Position numbers and translations under genes: made by a program. A stretch of 64,000 bases of DNA from Rothia sp. P100 (lineage in GTDB: Bacteria; Actinomycetota; Actinomycetes; Actinomycetales; Micrococcaceae): positions 372,001 through 436,000 of the forward strand of contig NZ_JAMAYG010000002.1 in NCBI RefSeq assembly GCF_023712425.1, read 5' to 3'. Position 1 is the first letter of the stretch; every line of letters starts with the position of its first letter. Under the pieces are notes generated by a model that was not told the DNA's origin, ran no database searches, and saw only the letters and a list, made by a program, of their open reading frames with translations. Shown one piece after another: positions 40,275-49,203 of the stretch.

Positions 40275-41408
40275 GTGAATCAGCATTCGGGACTGCAGAT
40301 TGGCTCTTATCGCGGGGCTCCCATTTATCTCAAAGCATCGTGGTTCATATTCATGATTCTTCTTATTGTGGGGTACGGGTCTCATCTCTCCGCCTGGCCC
40401 GCTCTTACCGTTGCTGATGGGTTTACGGCTGCAGCGGTGGTGGCAGTAACACTAGCGATGGGTGTCTTTTTGCATGAGCTGGCTCATGCGGTAGTTGGTG
40501 CTCAAAGGGGGCTAGAGGTCAGGTCCATCTCCTTGACAGTTTGGGGCGGGCAAACCAGCATGAGTACCGGTACGCCCATGACGTCGCTCATGGTGTCTTT
40601 AGTGGGGCCACTAGCGAATTTTCTCATGGCCGGAGTCTGTCAGCTCGTGTGGTCTCTCACTGGAACAGCTGATTTCTTGGGTTTTTCAATAGCATCCCAG
40701 GTCAATGTGGCGATTGGAGCCTTCAACCTCATCCCTGCTTATCCGTTGGATGGCGGACACGCACTTGAAGCAGCTGTGGCACACGTTTCAAGAAGCCGCA
40801 GCCTAGCCATGCGTGTGACTTCCTACACCGGTATTGCAGTGACTGCTCTGATGGTTGGAATTGTTGTCTTCCTAGGGCTGTGGAATTCACCGGTGATCGT
40901 GGTAGCTACCTTGGCGTTAGCTTATTTCCTCTGGAGTGGCGCTTCTCGGTCCCTTAAAACCCTCTCCCAGGAGAGGAACCCTCATAATCCGTTGACCGCG
41001 GTCTCCCTCATGAGACCCGTTCAATACTTTGACTCCGAAGTAAAGATTGGCGAGGTCTTAGCGAGATGGGACGGAAGGTCATACCTGCTCCTGAACGATG
41101 GATCTGCCGCCTCGCCGTCGTCTGTTGTAGAACCTATCGTTCTACAATCTGCTCTCAGTCTAGCCAACCAGCCATTGACATCGATAGCTAGCCCCCTTGC
41201 TCCTGGTTACATTCCCGGTTCAGCATCATCGGTAGACATCATGGATGCTTATAACGGTTACCGCTACCATCAATTGCCGGCACACTACCGGCAGAATGCT
41301 CCCCTGTGGGCGGTTACAGATCGGGGAGCTACGATTGGCGTGATTAGCCATAAGGATATTACCGAGGTGCTTCTTGCCTCTGTGAAGCGCCCACCGCACC
41401 CCGCTTAG
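40275..41408 (+). CDS. site-2 protease family (M50) membrane metalloprotease
   Basis: A 377-residue membrane protease, start GTG. Zinc motif FLHELAHAVVG (HExxH) is near residue 67 and the second site NLIPAYPLDGGHALEA near residue 155; both are complete. About six TM segments cover residues 15-220. The C-terminal 150 residues are a cytoplasmic region with CBS-like ends (AVSLMRPVQYF and WAVTDRGATIGVISHKDITEVL). Resembles Rip3-type proteases that cleave membrane substrates such as anti-sigma factors; substrate unknown. Confidence 0.88.
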   Translation: MNQHSGLQIGSYRGAPIYLKASWFIFMILLIVGYGSHLSAWPALTVADGFTAAAVVAVTLAMGVFLHELAHAVVGAQRGLEVRSISLTVWGGQTSMSTGTPMTSLMVSLVGPLANFLMAGVCQLVWSLTGTADFLGFSIASQVNVAIGAFNLIPAYPLDGGHALEAAVAHVSRSRSLAMRVTSYTGIAVTALMVGIVVFLGLWNSPVIVVATLALAYFLWSGASRSLKTLSQERNPHNPLTAVSLMRPVQYFDSEVKIGEVLARWDGRSYLLLNDGSAASPSSVVEPIVLQSALSLANQPLTSIASPLAPGYIPGSASSVDIMDAYNGYRYHQLPAHYRQNAPLWAVTDRGATIGVISHKDITEVLLASVKRPPHPA

Positions 41409-41492
41409 TCGGGCAATATCCGCTGGTGTGCCTTACATGGTGCAATCTGAGATAATGTAGAAAACATATTTTTGACGGAAGATAATAACCCT

Positions 41493-42509
41493 ATGACCAC
41501 CCCTACCGGCAGCATCAACCGCCGAGGCCCCTTCCGCGCTGGTGAGCGCGTACAGATTACTGACGAGCGTGGACGCATCACCACCATCACCCTCACTGAA
41601 GGCGGTGCCTATCACTCACACCGCGGTTTCTTTAACCACAGCGAGTTGATCGGCAACGTTGAGGGTACGGTCATCGAGAACTCTGAGGGCATTAAGTTCC
41701 AGGCCCTGCGCCCCCTCTACAAGGACTTTGTACTGTCTATGCCTCGCGGCGCCGCTGTCGTTTACCCTAAGGACGCCGGCCAGATTGTAGCGATGGCTGA
41801 TATCTTCCCTGGGGCCCGCGTTATTGAAGCCGGCGTTGGCTCTGGGGCTCTATCAATCGCTCTGCTTCGTGCGGTTGGTGACTATGGACACCTGCGTTCT
41901 TTTGAACGTCGTGAAGAATTTGCCGATATTGCCAGAGGAAACATCGAAACTTTCTTTGGTGGCGAGCACCCCGCATGGTCACTCACGCTGGGGGACTTAG
42001 CAGAAGAGCTGGGCTCTGTTGAGCAGCCAGGCTCAGTAGATCGAGCTGTGCTTGATATGCTCGCCCCTTGGGAGTGCTTAGACGCGGTAGCTACAGCGTT
42101 AGCACCCGGCGGTGTAGTAATCTGCTACGTTGCTACCGTTACCCAGCTCTCACGTGTGGCTGAAGCCCTGCGAGCTGATGGTCGTTTCACCGAGCCTGAG
42201 TCCCACGAGACCATGGTGCGTGGCTGGCATGTAGAAGGTCTTGCAGTTCGCCCCGACCACCGCATGGTGGCCCATACCGGCTTTCTTATTACTTCTCGTC
42301 GTCTTGCTGACGGTGCGGAGCGGCTAGCTCCCAAGCGCCGAGCTTCCAAGACTGACTTTTCGGAAGAAGATATGAATGCTTGGACTCCGGCATCACTAGG
42401 TGAGCGAAATGTATCGGATCGTAAGTTGCGCCGTGCTGGGCGCGATGCCCAAAATCTAGCGGTGAAAGCTGCTCAGGCAACCGAACAGGCTCAGACGGGC
42501 GAACAGTAA
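41493..42509 (+). CDS. trmI: tRNA (adenine(58)-N1)-methyltransferase
   Basis: A 338-residue S-adenosylmethionine-dependent enzyme that methylates A58 in the tRNA T loop. N-terminal RRGPFRAGERVQITDERGR is typical; the Rossmann motif is IEAGVGSGALSIALLRAVG near residue 110, followed by SFERREEFADIARGN and DRAVLDMLAPWE. Start ATG at 41493 is preferred over TTG at 41472 because family members begin near there. The gene precedes arc, the standard order in Actinobacteria. Confidence 0.9.
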   Translation: MTTPTGSINRRGPFRAGERVQITDERGRITTITLTEGGAYHSHRGFFNHSELIGNVEGTVIENSEGIKFQALRPLYKDFVLSMPRGAAVVYPKDAGQIVAMADIFPGARVIEAGVGSGALSIALLRAVGDYGHLRSFERREEFADIARGNIETFFGGEHPAWSLTLGDLAEELGSVEQPGSVDRAVLDMLAPWECLDAVATALAPGGVVICYVATVTQLSRVAEALRADGRFTEPESHETMVRGWHVEGLAVRPDHRMVAHTGFLITSRRLADGAERLAPKRRASKTDFSEEDMNAWTPASLGERNVSDRKLRRAGRDAQNLAVKAAQATEQAQTGEQ

Positions 42510-42519
42510 CGAGAGCTTT

Positions 42520-42558
42520 GCCCTGTACTCACTGTGAGTGCAGGGCAGTAGGTTTTTA
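42520..42558 (+). terminator. hairpin between trmI and arc
   Basis: Stem GCCCTGTACTCAC/GTGAGTGCAGGGC with two-base loop (one mismatch), followed 5 bases later by GGTTTTT. Confidence 0.75.
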
Positions 42559-42593
42559 CCGGGGTCGTGGAGAAGAGAGAAGGCAGGGGTTTC

Positions 42594-44279
42594 ATGAGCG
42601 AGAATAATGAGCAACGAAATGTATCGCAGCAGGACTATGACAGGATACTACGACAGCTTAATATCGCTAATGATAATCGCCGCAACATGGACCGTCAGCT
42701 ACGGGTTGCAGGGGAGCGCAACCAAAAGCTGGTGAATGCTCTGACGAAAACCAAAAACGAGATGGAGCATTTGCGCCTAGCTCTCTCCCAGGATGTTGCA
42801 CCCCCGCTAAACTCTGCCCTGGTGATATCGGTGCAGGATGGCGCCATAACGTATCAGGATTTAGCGGAAGGTAAGACCCCGGCTGAAATTGAGAAGCACC
42901 TTGACGTACTGCTGGGAGGACGATTGGTGCGTATCACGGCCTCTCCACTCCTTTCACTGTCTAAGGTCAAGCCGGGGATGACCGTCCTGCTCAATGAGAA
43001 CACCCAGGCGGTGCTCTCTCTAGGCTTTGAAGGTTATGGGGATGTTGTTACGATCCGGGAGGTGCTCGATACAGAGCACGTTGTGGTCGATATGCCTAAT
43101 CAGCTGAAAGCCGTAGCTCGTATTTCAGGTGCTCTGGACGCCGATACCCTGACGACGGGGGATTCGGTGACTTATGACAGCAGGCTGCAAATGGTTACCT
43201 CCCTGGTTCCAACTACTGATGCTCAGGAGCTAGTTCTTGAAGAAGTCCCCGATATCACTTATTCAAATATTGGTGGTCTTAGTTCTCAGATTGCTCTGAT
43301 GAGGGACGCGGTCGAGCTTCCCTTCTTGCACCCTGAAGTCTACCGAGAGCACGAACTGACTCCTCCCAAAGGCATTTTGCTGTATGGCCCGCCCGGCAAC
43401 GGTAAGACCTTGATCGCCAAAGCAGTGGCCAACTCGTTAGCTACACGCGCTGCTGAACTTTCCGGAAAGAGTAAGAAGACTGGCTACTTCCTGAATATCA
43501 AGGGCCCAGAACTTTTAGATAAGTATGTAGGGGAGACCGAGCGGCAGATTCGCGATATCTTCTCAGCAGCGCGCGAAAAAGCTCAAGCAGGCAACCCGGT
43601 GGTAGTCTTCTTCGATGAGATGGAATCCCTCTTCAGGACCCGTGGCACCGGCCGGTCCTCTGATGTTGAGACAACAATCGTCCCACAGCTTTTAGCGGAG
43701 ATTGACGGTGTCGAGTCCCTAGACAACGTGATTGTCATTGGCGCGACCAACCGCGAAGATATGATTGACCCCGCAGTCCTTCGCCCGGGCCGCCTTGATG
43801 TGAAGATCCGCATCAACCGCCCTGATCGAAAGGGCGCTACCGAAATTTTTGCTCTCTATCTCACCGAGGGTCTCCCCATCAATGATGAAGAAGTAACACG
43901 TGCCGGTTCCAAGCAGGCTGCGATCGAGACCATGATTGAAACGGTTGTTGAGGCACTCTTTTCTGCTGATCCTAAGAACCGCTATATTCGCGTTAACCTT
44001 GAAAATGGGGTGAGCCGTTGGCTGACCCGCGGTGATTTCCTCTCGGGCGCTGTCGTGCGAAATATCGTAGATCACGCCAAGAAGCAAGCGATTAAGTCGT
44101 TCCTAGCCGGCAGGGCCAAAGGTATTACCACTCAGCACCTATTGGAGGCTGCCCGTGTTGAGTTTGAAGACCAGGTTGAGGTTCCTCAGATTTCTGAAAT
44201 TGAAGATGTTCTCTCCACTCTCAACGTTCGTCAACGAGTCATTAACGTTGCGCCGGCTAAAGCTGTGAGCGAGGTTTAG
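42594..44279 (+). CDS. arc: ARC/Mpa-type AAA+ ATPase (proteasome-associated family)
   Basis: A 561-residue hexameric AAA+ protein, start ATG at 42594 (AGGGG seven bases upstream). Order: N-terminal coiled coil (residues 8-60) that binds Pup in relatives, tandem OB folds (75-215), and the AAA module with Walker A LYGPPGNGKT near 265, Walker B VVFFDEME near 340 and RPGRLDVKI near 400. The C-terminus ends in KAVSEV and has no GQYL-type motif, the residues that open the 20S gate in M. tuberculosis Mpa. This suggests it unfolds pupylated proteins without a proteasome. Confidence 0.92.
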   Translation: MSENNEQRNVSQQDYDRILRQLNIANDNRRNMDRQLRVAGERNQKLVNALTKTKNEMEHLRLALSQDVAPPLNSALVISVQDGAITYQDLAEGKTPAEIEKHLDVLLGGRLVRITASPLLSLSKVKPGMTVLLNENTQAVLSLGFEGYGDVVTIREVLDTEHVVVDMPNQLKAVARISGALDADTLTTGDSVTYDSRLQMVTSLVPTTDAQELVLEEVPDITYSNIGGLSSQIALMRDAVELPFLHPEVYREHELTPPKGILLYGPPGNGKTLIAKAVANSLATRAAELSGKSKKTGYFLNIKGPELLDKYVGETERQIRDIFSAAREKAQAGNPVVVFFDEMESLFRTRGTGRSSDVETTIVPQLLAEIDGVESLDNVIVIGATNREDMIDPAVLRPGRLDVKIRINRPDRKGATEIFALYLTEGLPINDEEVTRAGSKQAAIETMIETVVEALFSADPKNRYIRVNLENGVSRWLTRGDFLSGAVVRNIVDHAKKQAIKSFLAGRAKGITTQHLLEAARVEFEDQVEVPQISEIEDVLSTLNVRQRVINVAPAKAVSEV

Positions 44280-44281
44280 TA

Positions 44282-45871
44282 ATGGGTGTTTCACGCATTA
44301 TGGGAGCCGAAACTGAATACGGGGTTTTTGCACCCCAGAAACCAAGCGCTAACCCCACGGTTCTTTCAGCTTTCGTTGTTAACACTTACGACACTCTCTT
44401 TAAACAAGAGCTAGCTGCCCAGGTTGAAGCCCAGTGGGAGTATTCTTCAGAGACTCCCTTGGACGATGCCCGCGGCTTTAGCGTGGCACGTCAGGACGCC
44501 CACCGGAGCCAACTCACTCACGAATCTAAGGTGCTCACCAGCGAGGACATCGCGGCTGAGGCTCTGAGTCAGGCCGGTCACTTCGCCGAACGCATTGACT
44601 GGGATGCTGTCACTATGAACTCCATTTTGCCCAACGGTGCACGGTTTTACGTGGATCATGCCCACCCTGAGTACTCCTCTCCCGAGACCAGTAACCCTCG
44701 GGACTGTGTCCTGTGGGACGCTGCGGGAGATTATATTGCGGCGCGAACCGTGGCTACGATTGAAGGCGTAGCGGCCACCGAGCAGTCGGCTATGCCAGTG
44801 GTTAACCTTTATAAAAATAACACCGATGGTAAGGGCCAGTCCTACGGTTCGCACGAAAACTACCTCCTGCCCAGAGATATAGACTTTGAGGCTCTAACTC
44901 AGGCTCTCTTACCCTTCTTCGCCACTCGTCAAATCATGACTGGGGCCGGCCGGGTGGGCATCGGCCCAGCTGGTGAAAAAGCCGGGTTCCAGATTTCCCA
45001 GCGGGCGGACTTCTTTGAACGAACCGTTGGTTTAGAAACAACCATTCGCCGCCCCATGGTTAACACGCGCGATGAACCGCACGCATCCAGCGAAAAGTAT
45101 CGGCGACTTCACGTGATTTCTGGGGACGCTAATTTGGCGCACTCTTCTAATCTGCTGAAGTTTGGAACGATGTCGCTGGTACTCAATCTCATTGAAGCGG
45201 GGGCAGCGCCCGTTATTATCCTGGCTGACCCGGTTTCAGCTATGCATACAGTTAGCCATGACCTCACCCTAAGAGCCACACTGCCCCTAGCTGACGGGGG
45301 AGAGACGACTGCGCTGAATATTCAACGCAGTTACCTACAGGCTGCTCGAGCCCTGGAAGAAACCCCAGATACTGCTACGGCCGAAGTGTTGGATCTGTGG
45401 GAAAACATTCTGGACGCGCTCGAACATGATCCCCTATCACTGGCTGGCACCCTCGACTGGGTGGCCAAGTATTCACTGATGCTGGGCTACATAAAGCAAG
45501 GCCTGGAGTGGAGTGACCCCAAACTTGCAGCCATTGATCTGCAGTATTCAGATGTCCGACCCGGAAAGGGGCTCTACCATAAGCTGGTCGCTCTGGGGCG
45601 GCTTAGCACCATCTTTGACGAGTCACAGATTGCTGAGGCCGCTGCCAACCCACCGCGTGATACCCGCGCTTTTTTGCGCGGCAAACTGATCACTACCTGG
45701 CCGGACGAGGTGGTGGGCGCGAACTGGGATACGCTTTCAGTACGTAACCCTCTTTCGGTGGACCTGCACCGCTTACAGATGGGCGAACCTCTTGGCTTCA
45801 ATGCTGAGGTGGTAGAACCTCATCTCGGCTTAGAGCATGCTGACCAGTTATTTGAAATCCTCAACGGCTAA
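44282..45871 (+). CDS. dop: Pup deamidase/depupylase Dop
   Basis: A 529-residue member of the carboxylate-amine ligase-like family, three bases after arc. N-terminal MGAETEYGVFAPQKPSANP carries the catalytic Glu and the Asn/Ser-rich loop; YGSHENYLLPRD, NTRDEPHA and HVISGDANLAHSSNLLK are conserved nucleotide/Pup-binding segments. Since Pup here already ends in Glu, deamidation should not be needed, so removal of Pup from substrates is the likely main function. Confidence 0.92.
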   Translation: MGVSRIMGAETEYGVFAPQKPSANPTVLSAFVVNTYDTLFKQELAAQVEAQWEYSSETPLDDARGFSVARQDAHRSQLTHESKVLTSEDIAAEALSQAGHFAERIDWDAVTMNSILPNGARFYVDHAHPEYSSPETSNPRDCVLWDAAGDYIAARTVATIEGVAATEQSAMPVVNLYKNNTDGKGQSYGSHENYLLPRDIDFEALTQALLPFFATRQIMTGAGRVGIGPAGEKAGFQISQRADFFERTVGLETTIRRPMVNTRDEPHASSEKYRRLHVISGDANLAHSSNLLKFGTMSLVLNLIEAGAAPVIILADPVSAMHTVSHDLTLRATLPLADGGETTALNIQRSYLQAARALEETPDTATAEVLDLWENILDALEHDPLSLAGTLDWVAKYSLMLGYIKQGLEWSDPKLAAIDLQYSDVRPGKGLYHKLVALGRLSTIFDESQIAEAAANPPRDTRAFLRGKLITTWPDEVVGANWDTLSVRNPLSVDLHRLQMGEPLGFNAEVVEPHLGLEHADQLFEILNG

Positions 45872-45921
45872 AATTTATAACCGATACCATCCAGAGTAAG
45901 AACTTATAAGGAGATTCCACC

Positions 45922-46128
45922 GTGGAACGTCAGCAACAGCAAGCTCAACAGCAGATGAGCTCCAGCGCACCCCTTGAGCAGAGTCAGCTTCAAATTTCTC
46001 ACCAGACCGCAGAGGTTAATCAGAACCTAGTGTCAGAAGTCGATGACATTCTGGCTGAAATTGACGGTCTTCTGGAAGAAAATGCTGAAGACTTCGTCAA
46101 GGGATTCGTTCAAAAGGGCGGCGAATAA
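45922..46128 (+). CDS. pup: prokaryotic ubiquitin-like protein Pup
   Basis: A 68-residue, mostly disordered protein with GTG start and AAGGAG eight bases upstream. The glutamine-rich N-terminus (MERQQQQAQQQ) is followed by the conserved helix VSEVDDILAEIDGLLEENAEDFVKGFVQKGG. It ends in GGE, not GGQ, so it is ligation-ready without deamidation. It sits directly between dop and pafA. Confidence 0.95.
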   Translation: MERQQQQAQQQMSSSAPLEQSQLQISHQTAEVNQNLVSEVDDILAEIDGLLEENAEDFVKGFVQKGGE

Positions 46129-46168
46129 AATACTGCCCTCATCGAAGAGGACGTAAAGAAGGGCGATA

Positions 46169-47602
46169 ATGGAACGTAGAATTTTTGGTGTTGAAACCGA
46201 ATTTGGGATTAGATATATCCCACGCGGGCTAGGGCCTCTTGCACCGGAGGAGGCGGCCCGTAAGCTCTTCAAACCTGTGGTTGATAGTTGGCGCTCCACC
46301 AATATCTTTCTGCCCAATGGCGGTCGTCTCTATCTTGATGTTGGCTCTCACCCTGAATATGCAACGGCCGAAACCGCTACCCTGCGTGATTTACTCGCTC
46401 ACGATAAAGCTGGTGAATACCTCTTCAACGATTTGGTGAACCAGGCTCAGGATAACCTCGAAGCTGAAGGCTTCGACGGGCGGATTTTCCTTTTCAAGAA
46501 CAACGTGGATTCAGCGGGTAACTCCTTTGGGTCGCATGAAAATTACATGCTTGAACGAAAAGTGGAATTTAGCAGACTGGTACGCTCGCTCATCCCTTTT
46601 CTGATTACACGTCAGATTATGGTCGGGGCGGGCAAAACTCACCCTTCCGGCCCGCCAGAGTGGTCCGGTCGTCCGCTGGGACCTCAGAATGAACCTAGTT
46701 TTTCTTTCTCTCAGCGTGCCGACCATATCTGGGAAGGCTCCTCAACGGCGACAACGCGTGCCCGCCCCCTGATTAATACCCGTGATGAACCGCATGCTGA
46801 CGCCTCACTCTACCGCCGTCTGCACGTGATTAACGGCGATTCGAATATGTCTCAGGCAACCACTATGCTCAAGGTCGGTGCTACTGATCTTGTGCTGCGG
46901 ATGCTTGAAGATTATTACCCCTTAGCTGACTTTGAAATCAGAGATGCTGCAACAGCTCTGCGGGTTATCTCGCACGATTTGACCGGTAGCGCCCGTTTTA
47001 GTCTTGCCGATGGTAGCGAGCGAAGCGCTGTAGAGATGCAACGTCATTACCATGCTGCGGCCTGTCAGTACGTTGAAGCTAAAGGCCCGCACCACGAGGA
47101 TGTGCCTTATATCCTAAATCTGTGGGATCGAGCTTTGACAGCCATTGAGACCGGGGATAGCAGCGGTATCGATACAGAAATTGATTGGGCCATTAAGAAA
47201 AAGCTTCTGGATGCCTATATCAGCCGAGGCGCTAGCGGGTATGATGACCCCAAAATCCAGCAACTCGACCTTGCCTATCACGATATTGACCCTGACCGCG
47301 GGATTTATAATGTGCTGAATCGCAAGGGTCTCATTAAAACAGTGATATCGGAGTCTGAAATTGATCGGGCAGCGATTGAGCCACCGGCGACTCGGGCTCG
47401 TATTAGGGGTAGTTTTATCAGCGCAGCCCGCGCGGCTGGTGAGCCTTTCACCGTAGACTGGGTACATCTTAAGCTGAATAGTCGGCCCCAGCTCAGCGTG
47501 ATGTGTAAAGACCCCTTTGCCGTGGAAAACGCAGAGGTAGCTTCCCTCATCGAAGAATTACAGCAAAAGAAATCTACAGTTTGGGCTCCTCCCTTTATCT
47601 AG
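46169..47602 (+). CDS. pafA: Pup--protein ligase PafA
   Basis: A 477-residue ligase joining the Pup C-terminal Glu to substrate lysines with ATP. The start MERRIFGVETEFGIRYIPRGLGPL has the catalytic Glu; FGSHENYMLER, INTRDEPHADASLYRRLHVINGDSN and TEIDWAIKKKLLDAY follow as in the family. It is homologous to Dop but lacks the Dop loop. It lies 40 bases after pup; the prcB-prcA genes often found nearby in proteasome-containing actinobacteria are not at this locus. Confidence 0.94.
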   Translation: MERRIFGVETEFGIRYIPRGLGPLAPEEAARKLFKPVVDSWRSTNIFLPNGGRLYLDVGSHPEYATAETATLRDLLAHDKAGEYLFNDLVNQAQDNLEAEGFDGRIFLFKNNVDSAGNSFGSHENYMLERKVEFSRLVRSLIPFLITRQIMVGAGKTHPSGPPEWSGRPLGPQNEPSFSFSQRADHIWEGSSTATTRARPLINTRDEPHADASLYRRLHVINGDSNMSQATTMLKVGATDLVLRMLEDYYPLADFEIRDAATALRVISHDLTGSARFSLADGSERSAVEMQRHYHAAACQYVEAKGPHHEDVPYILNLWDRALTAIETGDSSGIDTEIDWAIKKKLLDAYISRGASGYDDPKIQQLDLAYHDIDPDRGIYNVLNRKGLIKTVISESEIDRAAIEPPATRARIRGSFISAARAAGEPFTVDWVHLKLNSRPQLSVMCKDPFAVENAEVASLIEELQQKKSTVWAPPFI

Positions 47603-47698
47603 AAAAGGGCCTCATAGCCGGCACCCAGCTTCCTCAGCTATGATAAACGGCGAGAAGTCCTGCGTCCGACGGGCGCTTCAACAATGAAAGAGATGTAC

Positions 47699-48724
47699 GT
47701 GAAAAAGAAAACGACATATATCGCTACTGGTAGCGCTGTCCTTGCCCTGCTACTCAGTGCTTGCGGTGGCGGCTCGGGCGATAAGCTTGAAGACGTTGAT
47801 TACTCCCTCAACGGGGCAACCGCTCAACCCTCAGCTTCCTTCGCGACTCCCTTCGCGGCATCCGGTACCGAAGCCCGCATTGTTGAAGAGGGCACTGGCG
47901 ATGAGATTGTAGATGGAGATACCATCCTCGTTGATGCAACCGTATTCAACGGTGCAGACGGTAGCTCTGTTGGTACTACTTATGCTGACGCTCCCATGGT
48001 CATTCCGGTCACTGATCAGCTCAAAGAAGCTGCACCGGAACTCTACGAAATACTCGCTGGGGCAAAAGTAGGAACTACTTTCTCCTACACCACCAATATT
48101 GATCAGGCGTCTACCTCAACAGCCGAGGCAACACCTACCGTATCTCCAGGAACCGCAACCAACGTTGAGGTTTACACCGTCACCAGCAAGCTCCTGAAAT
48201 CAGCAGAGGGCGTGGAGAACGAAAAGAAGTCTTCAGCTCTGGAAGAATTTAGCGTAGGTGATGATGGTGCACCTACCCTCAAGCTGGCGGAGGACCGTGG
48301 CGATGCGCCCACCGAGCTCTACACCGAGGATCTTATTACCGGTGAAGGCGCCGTCCTTGGTGAGAACGACACCGTTTACGCTAACTATGTAGGTGTCACC
48401 TGGTCAGACGGTGCTGTTTTTGATGAAAACTTCAGCACTCAGCCTCTTAGCTTCTCCCTCAACGGAGTTATTGAAGGCTGGAAGGAAGGCCTGAAGGGTA
48501 AGACCGTGGGCTCCCGAGTCCTGCTTCAGATTCCCAGCGAGCTAGCCTACGGTGAGGACGCTGCGGACTCAGGTGCTCCCGAAGGTGCTCTGGTGTTCGT
48601 GGTAGATATCCTTGGTTCATCACAGGCTCGTACCGCGGAGGCTACCTCATCAGCACCTGCCGAGTCCAGTGATAACCCTGAAAGTACGCAGTCACCTGAG
48701 GCAACTGCCTCAGCTTCGGAATAG
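47699..48724 (+). CDS. FKBP-type peptidyl-prolyl isomerase lipoprotein
   Basis: A lipoprotein of about 341 residues. GTG at 47699 gives a clean signal peptide (KKKTTYIATGSAVLALLLSAC) with lipobox LSAC; the ATG at 47684 is an alternative. Residues 60-170 look like a degenerate FKBP domain, and residues 205-305 form a complete one (NDTVYANYVGVTWSDGAVFDEN, GVIEGWKEGLKGKTVGSRVLLQIPSELAYGED). The C-terminus is a serine/glutamate-rich tail. It folds proteins outside the membrane. The cytoplasmic FKBP follows. Confidence 0.88.
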   Translation: MKKKTTYIATGSAVLALLLSACGGGSGDKLEDVDYSLNGATAQPSASFATPFAASGTEARIVEEGTGDEIVDGDTILVDATVFNGADGSSVGTTYADAPMVIPVTDQLKEAAPELYEILAGAKVGTTFSYTTNIDQASTSTAEATPTVSPGTATNVEVYTVTSKLLKSAEGVENEKKSSALEEFSVGDDGAPTLKLAEDRGDAPTELYTEDLITGEGAVLGENDTVYANYVGVTWSDGAVFDENFSTQPLSFSLNGVIEGWKEGLKGKTVGSRVLLQIPSELAYGEDAADSGAPEGALVFVVDILGSSQARTAEATSSAPAESSDNPESTQSPEATASASE

Positions 48725-48743
48725 AAATACCTAAGGAGTTTAT

Positions 48744-49142
48744 ATGTCATTTGGACAGCGAAACCTTGATCGCAGTAAGCCCGAAATCGACTTCCCTGAG
48801 GGTGGGGTTCCCCATGAGCTAGTGATTATCGATGAAATTGAGGGCGCGGGTGAGACCGTAGAACGCGGATCCACGGTATCTGCACACTATGTTGGGGTAG
48901 CTTTCTCCACTGGTGAAGAATTCGATTCATCATGGAACCGCGGTGAACCTCTCCGTTTCCAGGTGGGTGTTGGAATGGTTATCCAGGGCTGGGATGAGGG
49001 TCTGTTAGGTATGAAGGTTGGTGGGCGACGTCGTCTGGAGATTCCTTCGGAGATGGCTTACGGCTCACGTGGCGCTGGTGCAGCTATTGGCCCCGATGAA
49101 GCTCTCATCTTCGTGGTTGACCTAGTTGATGTCAGCAAGTAA
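48744..49142 (+). CDS. FKBP-type peptidyl-prolyl cis-trans isomerase
   Basis: A 132-residue cytosolic single-domain FKBP. Motifs: TVSAHYVGVAFSTGEEFDSSWNRGEPLRF, VGMVIQGWDEGLLGMKVGGRRRLEIPSEMAYGSRGAG and ALIFVVDLVDV, with the aromatic pocket residues in place. It lies 19 bases after the lipoprotein FKBP, with AAGGAG before the ATG, and precedes pafBC, as in other Micrococcales. Confidence 0.92.
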   Translation: MSFGQRNLDRSKPEIDFPEGGVPHELVIIDEIEGAGETVERGSTVSAHYVGVAFSTGEEFDSSWNRGEPLRFQVGVGMVIQGWDEGLLGMKVGGRRRLEIPSEMAYGSRGAGAAIGPDEALIFVVDLVDVSK

Positions 49143-49163
49143 TTAGAATGCTCAGCGTGTTTA

Positions 49164-49192
49164 GTCCCCGGTTCTTATGAACCGGGGACTAT
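49164..49192 (+). terminator. intrinsic terminator after the FKBP genes
   Basis: Perfect stem AGTCCCCGGTTC/GAACCGGGGACT, loop TTAT, then ATTTT. The stem is nearly the same as that at 32793. Confidence 0.88.
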
Positions 49193-49203
49193 TTTAATGA
49201 GTA

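Noticed and set aside
42594-44279. ARC as a classical proteasome-activating ATPase
   Set aside because: No C-terminal GQYL-type motif and no prcBA genes at the locus; a proteasome-independent unfoldase is more consistent.
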